Below are positions 7,366 to 15,990 of a DNA stretch of 33,776 bases, piece after piece (the first letter of the stretch is position 1; every line of letters begins with the position of its first letter). Source of the stretch: SHLQ01 sp964494395. GTDB lineage: Bacteria > Actinomycetota > Acidimicrobiia > Acidimicrobiales > SHLQ01. The stretch lies in NCBI GenBank assembly GCA_964494395.1, contig CAZBTI010000025.1, positions 1-33,776 of the forward strand, written 5' to 3'. A program made the translations under genes and the position numbers. Under the pieces are notes generated by a model. That model ran no database searches, was not told the origin of the DNA, and worked only from the letters and a program-made list of their open reading frames with translations.

Positions 7366-9333
7366 ATGTCAGCACTCGACGCAGCACTCGACGCAAAGGT
7401 CATCGCGACGATTCGCGGTCTCGCCATGGACGGGCCGCACAACGCTCGCTCCGGCCACCAGGGGACAGCAATGTCGCTCGCCCCACTCGCTCATGTGCTC
7501 TTCTCGCGCATTATGAACTTCGACTCGGCCAACCCCGACTGGTCTGACCGCGACCGCTTCATCCTCTCCCCCGGCCACGCCTCGATCCTGCAGTACTCGC
7601 TCCTGCACCTCTACGGCTTTGGCATCACGAACCAAGACCTCCAAGAGTTCCGCCAATGGGACTCGGCCACCCCGGGGCACCCGGAGAACTTTCACACCAA
7701 AGGCGTAGAGGTAACCACCGGTCCACTCGGTGCTGGCTTCTCCAACGGCGTCGGCATGGCGATCGCCGAAGAGAACCTCCGCGCTCGCGTGGGTAGCGAT
7801 GTCTGCGATCACTACATCTACGGCATTTGTTCTGATGGCGACATGGAAGAGGGAATCAGCCATGAGGCTGCGTCGCTCGCTGGACACCTCGGCCTCGGAC
7901 ATCTGATCTTCATCTACGACGACAACAAGATCACGATCGACGGCAACACCTCGATCACCTTCAGCGACAACACCGCCGAACGCTTCCGCGCCTATGGCTG
8001 GGACGTCCAGGAGGTAGGCGAGATTGGAGAAGACCTCGATGCTCTCGAGGCGGCGATCAACAAAGCAAAGACCGTCACCGACAAGCCATCGTTCATCGTT
8101 CTTCGAACCGAGATTGCCTTCCCAGCGCCCGAGTCCACCGGCGACCACCACGCGCACGGCTACTCCATCTTTGATGAAGAGATCGCAGCAACCAAAGAGA
8201 TCATGGGCTTGCCGTCAGACCAAACGTTCTACGTGCCAGACGAAGTGCTTGCTGCATGTGAAGAGTCTGGTGTTCGTGGTGCAGCGCTTCGAGAAGCTTG
8301 GGAACGGCGCATGCAAGCCTACGAGGGCGACCGCGAACACCTGGACGCACTGATGAACGGCACCCCATTGGCTGGGTGGAAGGACGCCCTCCCAACCTGG
8401 GAAGTAGGCGAGAACGTCGCTACCCGCAAGTCGTCGGGATCGATCGTTCAAATCTTGTCCGACCAGTTGCCTTCGCTCATCGGCGGCGGCGCCGACCTCA
8501 CGGGTAACACCGGAACAACAATTGCCGATCACGGCGTGTTCAGCCGTGAGGAACGCTGGGGTCGACAGGTCTACTTCGGTATTCGCGAGCACGGCATGGG
8601 TGGCGCAATGGTAGGCATGGCCGCCCACGGAGGCATGTTCCCAATCGGCGGCACCTTCTTGGTGTTCTCCGATTACATGCGCGGCGCGGTACGCCTCGCG
8701 GCGATTTCGAAGCTGCCGATGGTATTCAGCTGGACGCACGACTCGGTCGGCGTCGGCGAAGACGGGCCTACCCACCAGCCGATCGAACACGTTGCTTCGC
8801 TACGTGCAATTCCCGATCTCGATGTGTGGCGCCCCGCAGACGCGAACGAAAGCTCCGCAGCCTGGATTGCAGCGGTCGAATCCAGCGGCCCAACCGCAAT
8901 GATCCTCAGCCGCCAAGGCGTTCCCGTACTCGCCGGCGCCGAGAATCGCGACTCGGTACTGCGAGGCGGCTACGTGCTTTCCGGTGGGGACGACGCTCAG
9001 ATCGTGCTCATGGGCGCTGGCTCAGAGGTGCAGCACTGTGTCGCTGCAGCACAAACATTGGCGGGTGAGGGAATTAACGCTCGTGTCGTATCGCTTCCTT
9101 GCTGGGAGGTATTCGAGAGACAAGACGACGCGTACAAGGCATCGGTCATCCCACAAGGTGTTCCGTCGCTGTCGATCGAAGCCGGGACAACCTTCGGCTG
9201 GGGTCGTTATGCGGATAAAAGCTTGGGCATCGACCGGTTCGGGGCATCAGCTCCAGGCGACGTCGTCATGGAAAAGCTCGGCATGACCGGAGATGCCGTT
9301 GCCGCCGCAGCCCGAGATCTCTTGGCGGGCTAG
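7366..9333 (+). CDS. tkt: Transketolase
   Basis: Thiamine-diphosphate enzyme of the non-oxidative pentose phosphate pathway that moves two-carbon ketol units between sugar phosphates. 655 aa, full length. Visible: ARSGHQGTAMS near the N-terminus with the substrate His, GHPE and GPLGAG (ThDP region), the diphosphate/metal motif GDMEEG followed by the D-N pair in YDDNKITID, the catalytic-Glu loop IREHGMGG, and the C-terminal domain. Transaldolase follows after 50 bases in the same direction, a common actinobacterial pairing. A good AGGAG ribosome site supports the start. Confidence 0.97.
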   Translation: MSALDAALDAKVIATIRGLAMDGPHNARSGHQGTAMSLAPLAHVLFSRIMNFDSANPDWSDRDRFILSPGHASILQYSLLHLYGFGITNQDLQEFRQWDSATPGHPENFHTKGVEVTTGPLGAGFSNGVGMAIAEENLRARVGSDVCDHYIYGICSDGDMEEGISHEAASLAGHLGLGHLIFIYDDNKITIDGNTSITFSDNTAERFRAYGWDVQEVGEIGEDLDALEAAINKAKTVTDKPSFIVLRTEIAFPAPESTGDHHAHGYSIFDEEIAATKEIMGLPSDQTFYVPDEVLAACEESGVRGAALREAWERRMQAYEGDREHLDALMNGTPLAGWKDALPTWEVGENVATRKSSGSIVQILSDQLPSLIGGGADLTGNTGTTIADHGVFSREERWGRQVYFGIREHGMGGAMVGMAAHGGMFPIGGTFLVFSDYMRGAVRLAAISKLPMVFSWTHDSVGVGEDGPTHQPIEHVASLRAIPDLDVWRPADANESSAAWIAAVESSGPTAMILSRQGVPVLAGAENRDSVLRGGYVLSGGDDAQIVLMGAGSEVQHCVAAAQTLAGEGINARVVSLPCWEVFERQDDAYKASVIPQGVPSLSIEAGTTFGWGRYADKSLGIDRFGASAPGDVVMEKLGMTGDAVAAAARDLLAG

Positions 9334-9383
9334 TTAACGTCCACCTATCTCACTACTAACAGTCGAACAGAAACAGGAAAGAA

Positions 9384-10481
9384 ATGACCACTACAAATCT
9401 TCACGACAAGTACGACCAACACATGCAGAGCCCATGGCTCGACAACTTGCGACGTGGTTGGATCCACGATGGCGAGCTTCAAAAGTGGCTCGACAACGGT
9501 GTCCGCGGCATCACGTCAAACCCGAGCATCTTTCAAAAGGCGATCGAAGGATCCGACGACTACACCGAACAGTTCACACAACTGCTCGCTGACGGCAAGA
9601 GCATCGAGGAAGCATATTGGGGTCTCGTCGTCACCGATATCGAGGACGCGCTGGCTCTAACTCGCCCGCTCTACGACGAAAGCAACCGCATTGATGGATA
9701 CGTTTCGGTCGAGGTGGACCCACGTCTCGCCCACGACCAGGCTGGCACCGAAGCAGCTGCACGCGAGCTGTGGGACACGATCGACGAACCAAACGTATAC
9801 ATCAAGATTCCAGCGACTACTGAAGGCATTCCCGCGATCGAGAACATGATCGCCGAGAAGCGAAGCGTCAACGTGACCTTGCTCTTTTCGGTAGAGCGCC
9901 ACCGCGAAGTCATGGAGGCGTACCTCACCGGCCTTGAACGCGCCGAGGGCGACCTCTCCGCAATCTCGAGTGTGGCCTCGTTCTTTATCAGCCGCGTCGA
10001 TGTTGAAGTAGACAAGCGTCTCGACGCCATCGGCACTCCTGAAGCGCTCGCCCTAAAGGGCAAGGTGGCAGTAGCGAACGGCAAACTCGCCTATGAGGCA
10101 TTCCGTGAGGTATTCAGCGGTCCACGCTGGGAAGCTCTTGCTGCCCGCGGCGCACAACTTCAGCGGCCCCTCTGGGCATCGACCGGCACCAAGAACCCGG
10201 ACTACCCCGACACGCTTTATGTCGATCAGCTGATCGGTCCCGACACCGTGAACACCATCCCTGATGTCACCTTGGCGCACTTCATCGATCATGGCACGGT
10301 TGAGCGTACCCTCGATGCGAACGTCGATGAGGCTCACGCAGTGATGGATGGCATTGCAGCCCTTGGTATCGACATGACCGAAGTCTGCGAACAGCTCACG
10401 ACAGAGGGTGTCGCGTCCTTCGAGAAGGCCTTCGACAGCCTGATCGAATCGCTCACCGCAAAGGCAGAGACACTCAAGTAA
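9384..10481 (+). CDS. tal: Transaldolase
   Basis: Moves a dihydroxyacetone unit between sedoheptulose-7-phosphate and glyceraldehyde-3-phosphate through a lysine Schiff base. 365 aa, the long actinobacterial form. Evidence: GVRGITSNPSIF near the start, the conserved VYIKIPATTEG segment carrying the likely Schiff-base Lys, VNVTLLFS, and LWASTGTKNPDYPDTLYVDQL. Start supported by AGGAAAG just before the ATG. It follows tkt and is closed by a strong terminator, so the two probably form an operon. Confidence 0.96.
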   Translation: MTTTNLHDKYDQHMQSPWLDNLRRGWIHDGELQKWLDNGVRGITSNPSIFQKAIEGSDDYTEQFTQLLADGKSIEEAYWGLVVTDIEDALALTRPLYDESNRIDGYVSVEVDPRLAHDQAGTEAAARELWDTIDEPNVYIKIPATTEGIPAIENMIAEKRSVNVTLLFSVERHREVMEAYLTGLERAEGDLSAISSVASFFISRVDVEVDKRLDAIGTPEALALKGKVAVANGKLAYEAFREVFSGPRWEALAARGAQLQRPLWASTGTKNPDYPDTLYVDQLIGPDTVNTIPDVTLAHFIDHGTVERTLDANVDEAHAVMDGIAALGIDMTEVCEQLTTEGVASFEKAFDSLIESLTAKAETLK

Positions 10482-10505
10482 CCCTCGCCCACAACAGCGT
10501 GTAGA

Positions 10506-10541
10506 AAGAGCGGCGCTTCGGCGCCGCTCTTCTGCGTTTTT
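10506..10541 (+). terminator. Intrinsic terminator after transaldolase
   Basis: A perfect 11-bp GC-rich stem (10506-10516 with 10521-10531) closed by a TTCG tetraloop, followed within a few bases by five T. It ends the tkt-tal unit and separates it from the convergent NADAR gene, whose stop is at 10550. Confidence 0.92.
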
Positions 10542-10549
10542 AGGGACGC

Positions 10550-11113
10550 TTAGACCCCGGCCAACTCCGCTCGGGCGCGCATCAGGGCAAAGCCGAGCAG
10601 GTTGAGGCCGCGCCATTGAGACGGCTTTGTTGCTGCATTGTCATCGCTCCCTAACCCGATGCCCCAGATGTTGTCCTTGGGGCTCGCTTCGACGAGGACA
10701 CTGTCGCCTGTACCGACGATGTATCGGCGCAGTTCGTCATCTGAACCGAACTTGGCTACCGAAGCCCGGAAAACGATGTCGTTGCGGTGTGCTTTCCACA
10801 ACGTCTCGGTAAATCCCTGTACCCGCCGCCCACAGGCCTTGGCGTCGGCGGGCGACTCCGCAGTGAGGATCTCTTTTAGGGTCCCCTCGTCTTCGAAGAG
10901 CCGCGCCTTCTCAGCCATCATGAAATGCTCAGCGGTCGGGTAGGTGGCTGCATCGACTTCGAACGGGTGGTGCCACCATTGGCTAAAGACGTGAGGCCCG
11001 AGCTCGCCCGATGCTGGCGGCGTGTGGCCCCAGAACAGCAAGAAATCGAGCTTCTCACCATCGTGTTCGCTCACGACGAGCTCGTCATATGTCCATGCTC
11101 GAGGCGTGCTCAT
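10550..11113 (-). CDS. NADAR family protein (YbiA/DUF1768-like)
   Basis: 187 aa. Conserved family parts are clear: FSQWWHHPFEVDAATYPTAEHFMMAEKA, then a middle region with GRRVQGFTETLWKAHR, and the C-terminal DNIWGIGLG…WRGLNLLG. Members act as N-glycosidases; some remove ADP-ribose from guanine bases, and others act on riboflavin-pathway intermediates. Which applies here cannot be told from sequence. The frame is open to 11170, but the ATG at 11113 has a GGAAG ribosome site and starts like homologues. It is divergent from a macrodomain gene 100 bases away, which favours the ADP-ribose interpretation. Confidence 0.88.
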   Translation of the reverse strand: MSTPRAWTYDELVVSEHDGEKLDFLLFWGHTPPASGELGPHVFSQWWHHPFEVDAATYPTAEHFMMAEKARLFEDEGTLKEILTAESPADAKACGRRVQGFTETLWKAHRNDIVFRASVAKFGSDDELRRYIVGTGDSVLVEASPKDNIWGIGLGSDDNAATKPSQWRGLNLLGFALMRARAELAGV

Positions 11114-11213
11114 CGTTCCGCTTCCTTCACCCTTGCGATGATATGTTGCCGAGCGCACCAGGTGCGGCACGCAGCTGACCGGCTTCGGTGATGGTTTCTG
11201 CCAGACTGCTGGG

Positions 11214-11769
11214 GTGACCGACGTGCAACAGGCTCATTGGGGTAAGACCCTCATCACCGTTGTCGTAGAAGACATCACGACTCAAGATGTCGATGCCATC
11301 GTGAATGCAGCCAACAGCAAACTGCTCGGCGGGCATGGAGTCGACGGCGCCATTCACCGTGCTGCCGGGCCAGCGTTGCTCGACGATTGCAAGGCCGTCG
11401 TGTCTCGCCAAGGTCGCTGTAACACCGGCGAGGCCGTCATCACCGGAGCGGGTGATCTACTCGCCAGCCACGTAGTCCACACTGTCGGTCCGGTCTGGAC
11501 CGGGGACAACGTTGAGATGCACGACTACCAACTTGGTCGTTGTTATACCGAATCACTTCGACTCGCGAACGAGGCCGGAGTCCACGGTCGCTTTCCCAAA
11601 TATCAGCACGGGCGTCTACCACTTCCCTCTCGACCGGGCAGCGCTCGTCGTTGCGACTGCGGTGCATGAGTGGCTCGCCGAGAACGACCACGAGATACGT
11701 GAAGTGCGGTTCGTCTGCTTCGAACAGGCCAACTTCGATCTCTATGTAGAGCTGCTTGCGTCGACCTAG
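11214..11769 (+). pseudogene. Macrodomain protein (ADP-ribose binding/hydrolase), frameshifted
   Basis: The first part (11214 to about 11585) reads as a MacroD-type domain: DITTQDVDAIVNAANSKLLG, GVDGAIHRAAGP, then TGEAVITGAGDL and HTVGPVW. The rest continues in the next frame (to the stop at 11769): VAFPNISTGVYHFP, the usual substrate-loop motif, and REVRFVCFEQANFDLYVELL. Joining the frames needs one base removed (or two added) near 11578-11590; then the full ~185-aa domain is present with all expected motifs. As given, the product ends at 11669 with 45 unrelated residues and lacks the ISTGVY loop, so it should be inactive. No inner stops occur on either side, so this is a recent mutation or a sequencing error. 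The start is a GTG. Confidence 0.85.
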
Positions 11770-11837
11770 GACATTGTGAACCATGCTCTAGACGTGGGGA
11801 CTGCCGACGAATGGGAGCGCAAGCTGCTCTAGGGTTG

Positions 11838-11852
11838 GTTGCACTTTGCAAC
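11838..11852. promoter_or_regulatory. Perfect palindrome overlapping the -35 of the HxlR gene
   Basis: GTTGCA-ctt-TGCAAC, 6-bp arms with a 3-base spacer. It overlaps the TTGCAC -35 candidate (11839-11844) of the promoter that drives the HxlR regulator and FO synthase, the expected place for an autoregulatory operator. Confidence 0.55.
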
Positions 11853-11866
11853 TCACCTGCTACGGT
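11839..11866 (+). promoter_or_regulatory. Promoter of hxlR-fbiC, leaderless
   Basis: -35 TTGCAC (11839-11844), 16-base spacer, -10 TACGGT (11861-11866). The ATG at 11875 begins 8 bases after the -10, so the transcript should start at or near the start codon. Confidence 0.55.
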
Positions 11867-11874
11867 GCGGGGCG

Positions 11875-12327
11875 ATGGATGGTATCGCGACCCAAACCAC
11901 TGCTTCGCCGGGGATTGACTCGATCACCGCTGCGCTCGATGTGATTGGCGATCGATGGTCGTTGCTCGTGTTGCGTGGCGTGTTCCGTGGACTGCATCGC
12001 TTTAGCGACCTTCGCGACGATCTCGGCATTGCGTCGAACCTGCTCACCACCCGGCTCCGTCGCTTGGTCGACGCTGAGGTCCTCGAGAAGGTGCAATACA
12101 GTAACCGCCCTACCAGGTATGAGTACCGGCTCACAGACGCTGGCCGAGACCTCTCCCCCGTCTTGATCTCGCTCATGCAGTGGGGAGATCAGCACCGCAG
12201 TAATGGCCGGCCACCGACCGTCCTCTTTCACTCGACCTGCGGGTCGCGAGTGCACAACGTCACGCAGTGCGCCGCGTGCAACGAACCGGTCGAAGCAACC
12301 CAGATCACACGAATGGATCGATCATGA
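11875..12327 (+). CDS. HxlR-family winged-helix transcriptional regulator
   Basis: 150 aa. The core is a standard HxlR domain: ITAALDVIGDRWSLLVLRGVF, HRFSDLRDDLGIASNLLTTRL (recognition helix), then the wing VQYSNRPTRYEYRLTDAGRDL. A C-terminal extension carries C..(9)..C..C (TCGSRVHNVTQCAACNEPVE), possibly metal-binding or redox-active, a feature seen in many actinobacterial members. The start at 11875 rather than 11839 is chosen because of the -10 box 8 bases before it. Its stop overlaps the FO synthase start (ATGA), so it is co-transcribed and very probably coupled to F420 synthesis; the operator candidate sits over its own -35. Confidence 0.9.
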   Translation: MDGIATQTTASPGIDSITAALDVIGDRWSLLVLRGVFRGLHRFSDLRDDLGIASNLLTTRLRRLVDAEVLEKVQYSNRPTRYEYRLTDAGRDLSPVLISLMQWGDQHRSNGRPPTVLFHSTCGSRVHNVTQCAACNEPVEATQITRMDRS

Positions 12328-14693
12328 ACTACTCATCTGGTGATGCGCTCTACACCGAGGCTCGGCGTATTCGCGACGAAGCCTTCGGCACTCGCATCAC
12401 GTACTCGCCGAAGGTCTTCATTCCGCTCACCAAGCTATGCCGCGACAAGTGTGGGTACTGCACGTTTGCTGAACCACCGGCACGAGTCGAATCGCCGTTT
12501 ATGTCGATCGGCGAGGTACTCAAGGTCGCAAAGCAGGGCGCTCGGGCTGGCTGCCACGAAGCGCTGTTCACACTCGGCGAACGCCCCGAACTCCGTTACC
12601 CGGCCGCAGCCGAGTGGCTGGCCGAACACGGCTACGAGTCGACCGTGCACTACGTCCGAGCGGCCGCCGAGGCCGTGCTTCGCGAGACCGGCCTACTCCC
12701 CCACGCGAATGCTGGGGCGTTGTACTCGAACGAGCTCGAACTTCTCCGAGAGGTATCGCCCTCACAAGGCATGATGATCGAGAGCCTCCGCGACGACCTC
12801 GATTGCCACGCAGGCGCTCCCGACAAAGAGCCCGAACGCCGACTGGCAACGCTCGAAGCCGCTGGAGAGCACCAGATTCCGTTCACGACCGGCATCCTCG
12901 TCGGTATTGGCGAAGATCGCGACGATCGCATCGCAGCCCTTGAAGCCATTCGCGATAGCCACCTGCGCCACGGCCACGTGCAGGAAGTCATCGTGCAGAA
13001 CTTCCTGCCGAAGACCGGCACTCGTATGCGAAACGACCCGTCGTGCCCGACCGAGGCGCACCTCGACGCGATCGCACTGGCCCGCGTCATCCTTCCACCA
13101 GAGGTGACAGTCCAGGCTCCGCCGAACCTGACCGAAGACGTCCGCGGCCTGCTCGATGCTGGCATCGACGACCTCGGTGGCATCTCGCCGCTCACGATCG
13201 ATCACGTGAACCCCGAACGCCCGTGGCCCCAGCTCGATGCACTCGCCGCAGAGCTCGCTCTCGACGGTTTCACCCTGGCCCCTCGCCTCACCGCACACCC
13301 GCGTTACGTCGCTGACCTACACCGTTGGTTCGATGAGTCACTTCACTTTCCGATCATGGATCGAAGCGACGCCGAAGGCTTGGGTCGCGACGACCCTGGA
13401 GCGGTGTTCCCCGAACGCACCATGGAGAACGCGAACGTCACCGATGGCGCCGAGGTGCTGCTCATCGGCGACCGCTCGACGGCTTGGTACTCGGGCGCCG
13501 ACACCGTGCCGATCACGCTTCTTCCAGCGCAGGGGTCGGCCAAAGGTCGGATCCGTGAGGTGCTCGAAGGGGCCGAGGCTGACCAAGAGCTCGGTGTCGA
13601 AGAGATCGCTGCATTGTTCTCGGCTCGTGGCAGCGAGGTGGCCGCCGTTGCGAACCTGGCCGACCGTCTCCGTGCCGATGTCAACGGCGAGACCGTCACC
13701 TACGTTGCCAATCGCAACATCAACTACACGAACGTGTGCACCTTTAAATGCCAGTTCTGCGGCTTCTCCAAAGGGCCGCTGTCGCTCAACCTCCGGGGTG
13801 CGCCGTATCTGCTCACCCTCGACGACATTGCCCAACGCGTGGTCGAAGCTGGCGAAATGGGAGCCACCGAGGTGTGCCTGCAAGGCGGCATACACCCCGA
13901 CTTCGACGGGGACTACTACATCGACGTGATCGACGCCGTCCACCAGGCCGCACCCGACATCCACATCCACGGGTTCACCGCACTCGAAGTGACCGAGGGG
14001 GCAAAGCGCCTCGACGAGCCGCTGGAGACGTACCTCGCTCGGCTTCGCGATGCCGGCCTCAAGTCGCTACCGGGAACGGCTGCTGAGATTCTCGACGATG
14101 AGATTCGCGAGATCCTCTGCCCCGACAAGGTCAACACCGAAGAGTGGCTCGAAGCGCACCGCCTCGCCCACCGGGTCGGCCTCACCTCGAACGTCACCAT
14201 CATGTTCGGCGCTGTCGAAAACCCCATCCACTGGGCTCGACACATCGTGGCCACACGTGAACTCCAGAAGGAAACCGGCGGCTTCACCGAGTTCGTCACG
14301 CTGCCATTCGTGCATATGGCCTCTCCCATCTACCTCCGACGCCGCTCTCGGCGCGGTCCGACGTTCCGCGAGACCCTCCTCATGCACTCGGTTGCGCGCA
14401 TTGCGTACCACGGACAGATCGACAACATTCAGGCGTCGTGGCCCAAGATCGGCCTCGATGGCGTCGTCCAGCTGCTCCACTCAGGCGTCAACGACCTCGG
14501 CGGAACGCTCATCGATGAGAACATCAGCCGTGCCGCAGGAGCATCCCACGGTACTGCGCTCACCGCCCACGACTTCCAAGAGGCGATCGCACCGCTCGGG
14601 CGGACGCTGCGTCAACGCAACACGCGGTATGAACTCGTCGACAACCTCGACGAGGTGAACAACCACCCCGAGGGTCAATTCGCAATACGCTGA
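12324..14693 (+). CDS. fbiC: 7,8-didemethyl-8-hydroxy-5-deazariboflavin (FO) synthase, CofG-CofH fusion
   Basis: Bifunctional radical-SAM enzyme that makes FO, the deazaflavin core of F420, from tyrosine and the ribityl-aminouracil intermediate of riboflavin synthesis. Two radical-SAM modules are visible: the CofG half with CRDKCGYC (C39, C43, C46) and the CofH half with CTFKCQFC (C472, C476, C479). Supporting motifs include GERPE, HANAGAL and the CofH-type MFGAVENPIHWARH. The length from the chosen start (789 aa) fits the actinobacterial fused form. The frame is open from 12267, but the ATG at 12324 makes an ATGA overlap with the HxlR gene and begins 38 residues before the first cluster cysteine, as expected. 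Confidence 0.97.
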   Translation: MNYSSGDALYTEARRIRDEAFGTRITYSPKVFIPLTKLCRDKCGYCTFAEPPARVESPFMSIGEVLKVAKQGARAGCHEALFTLGERPELRYPAAAEWLAEHGYESTVHYVRAAAEAVLRETGLLPHANAGALYSNELELLREVSPSQGMMIESLRDDLDCHAGAPDKEPERRLATLEAAGEHQIPFTTGILVGIGEDRDDRIAALEAIRDSHLRHGHVQEVIVQNFLPKTGTRMRNDPSCPTEAHLDAIALARVILPPEVTVQAPPNLTEDVRGLLDAGIDDLGGISPLTIDHVNPERPWPQLDALAAELALDGFTLAPRLTAHPRYVADLHRWFDESLHFPIMDRSDAEGLGRDDPGAVFPERTMENANVTDGAEVLLIGDRSTAWYSGADTVPITLLPAQGSAKGRIREVLEGAEADQELGVEEIAALFSARGSEVAAVANLADRLRADVNGETVTYVANRNINYTNVCTFKCQFCGFSKGPLSLNLRGAPYLLTLDDIAQRVVEAGEMGATEVCLQGGIHPDFDGDYYIDVIDAVHQAAPDIHIHGFTALEVTEGAKRLDEPLETYLARLRDAGLKSLPGTAAEILDDEIREILCPDKVNTEEWLEAHRLAHRVGLTSNVTIMFGAVENPIHWARHIVATRELQKETGGFTEFVTLPFVHMASPIYLRRRSRRGPTFRETLLMHSVARIAYHGQIDNIQASWPKIGLDGVVQLLHSGVNDLGGTLIDENISRAAGASHGTALTAHDFQEAIAPLGRTLRQRNTRYELVDNLDEVNNHPEGQFAIR

Positions 14694-14697
14694 GGCA

Positions 14698-15732
14698 GTG
14701 ACATCACTTCCCCGCTACAGAACCGGTAAAGACCCACTGGACGACGCCATCATGGCGCTCATTGAGCAGGCCCGGTTGACCAACGACACCGACCTGTGTT
14801 TCGAGATGATCGTGAGCGCTCTCAGGATGGGCCTCGAACACGTCGACCGCGGCGACATGAAGCTCGTCAACAACTCGCTGAAGGAACTCCGCTACTCGTT
14901 CCACGTCTTTGAGACATACCGAAGCGTCCTCAAGTGCACCATCTTTGGTTCAGCACGAACCAAAGAGGACGCGCCCGAGTACGAGAGCGCTCGCCAACTC
15001 GGCGCAGCGATGGCAGAACGCGAGTGGATGGTCATGACCGGTGCTGGTCCGGGCATCATGGCGGCCGGCCTTGAAGGCGCTGGCACCGAAAATTCGTTCG
15101 GTATCAACATCGTCTTGCCCTTTGAAGCATCAGCAAATCGGTTCATCGCTGACGACCCCAAGCTCATCAATTTCCGCTACTTCTTCACCCGCAAACTCAC
15201 CTTCATGAAGGAATCGTCGGCCTTCGCAAGCCTGCCCGGCGGCTTCGGCACCATGGACGAGGCCTTCGAGCTGCTCACCCTCATGCAAACCGGCAAATCT
15301 CCAATCGTGCCGCTCGTGCTGCTCGACCCCAAGGGCTCGACCTACTGGGAGCGCTGGCGAGACTTCGTCACCAAAGAACTGCTCGATGCAAATCTGATTT
15401 CCCCAGCCGACATGGACCTGTTCCTCATCACCGACGACGTGGAAGTCGCAGCCGACGAGATGACCCACTTCTACTCCAGCTACCACAGCTCACGCGAGGT
15501 CGGAAAACGATTGATTCTCCGGCTGAAGCGCGAGGTTTCAGACGATGAGATCGCAACGCTGAACAGCGAGTTCGCCGACATTATCGAGAGCGGTTCGATC
15601 GAGCGAATCGACGCCACTGAACCCGAAATCCGAGATGACGATCACGTCAACCTCAACCGGATTGCCTTCCACTTCAACCGCCACGGCTACGCCCGCCTGC
15701 GCGTGATGATCAACGCGTTGAATAGCGTGTAA
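14698..15732 (+). CDS. LOG family Rossmann-fold protein (TIGR00730-like)
   Basis: 344 aa. The core carries the family signatures GAGPGIMAAGLEGAG (115-129) and PGGFGTMDE (180-188), with R166-K167 at the expected position. LOG proteins, often misnamed lysine decarboxylases, are nucleotide 5'-monophosphate phosphoribohydrolases (cytokinin-activating in some species). This one is long: about 70 residues before the Rossmann core and about 110 after it, in a C-terminal helix and beta extension I cannot assign. It starts with a GTG 4 bases after fbiC and is probably in the same transcript. Substrate unknown. Confidence 0.85.
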   Translation: MTSLPRYRTGKDPLDDAIMALIEQARLTNDTDLCFEMIVSALRMGLEHVDRGDMKLVNNSLKELRYSFHVFETYRSVLKCTIFGSARTKEDAPEYESARQLGAAMAEREWMVMTGAGPGIMAAGLEGAGTENSFGINIVLPFEASANRFIADDPKLINFRYFFTRKLTFMKESSAFASLPGGFGTMDEAFELLTLMQTGKSPIVPLVLLDPKGSTYWERWRDFVTKELLDANLISPADMDLFLITDDVEVAADEMTHFYSSYHSSREVGKRLILRLKREVSDDEIATLNSEFADIIESGSIERIDATEPEIRDDDHVNLNRIAFHFNRHGYARLRVMINALNSV

Positions 15733-15738
15733 CCACTG

Positions 15739-15939
15739 CTACCAAGGTGATGAGGGTTCACCGCGAAGAAGGTGCGCTGCCTTCTCGACGGCCCGACGAG
15801 CCTTGCCGATGCGCTTCTGCTCGTCGTCGTAGGTATTGCCGTCTTCCTCGATTGCCGAGCGCAGCTGTTCCATACCCCGGTCGCTGAGCTCCTCGGCGAT
15901 CGATTCGAGGCGGCTGACGATCTCTTCGTAGTCTTCCAT
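15739..15939 (-). CDS. Small conserved helical protein
   Basis: 66 aa, acidic and helical (MEDYEEIVSRLESIAEEL, RRAVEKAAHLLRG). It looks like a small actinobacterial family with no known role. It ends 6 bases from the convergent LOG gene and is divergent from the cysteine-rich gene. The promoter signal TACGGT 8 bases before the ATG supports it as a real gene. Confidence 0.65.
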   Translation of the reverse strand: MEDYEEIVSRLESIAEELSDRGMEQLRSAIEEDGNTYDDEQKRIGKARRAVEKAAHLLRGEPSSPW

Positions 15940-15947
15940 TAGCCCAC

Positions 15948-15953
15948 ACCGTA
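15948..15953 (-). promoter_or_regulatory. -10 box (TACGGT), leaderless
   Basis: TACGGT ends 8 bases before the ATG at 15939, the same hexamer and spacing as before the HxlR gene. Confidence 0.5.
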
Positions 15954-15990
15954 TCGGCCACTACCGACAACCGAGATTTCCCAAAGCTCC

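Noticed and set aside
10053..10616. Minus-strand 187-codon frame covering the transaldolase end
   Set aside because: It crosses the terminator and overlaps two well-supported genes; no domain.
10550..11769. A complete DarTG-type toxin-antitoxin system
   Set aside because: No DarT or other ADP-ribosyltransferase gene is present in the window; only the two reversal-type families are seen.
13338..13970. Antisense frame within FO synthase
   Set aside because: High-GC antisense shadow; both CofG and CofH halves are intact on the plus strand.
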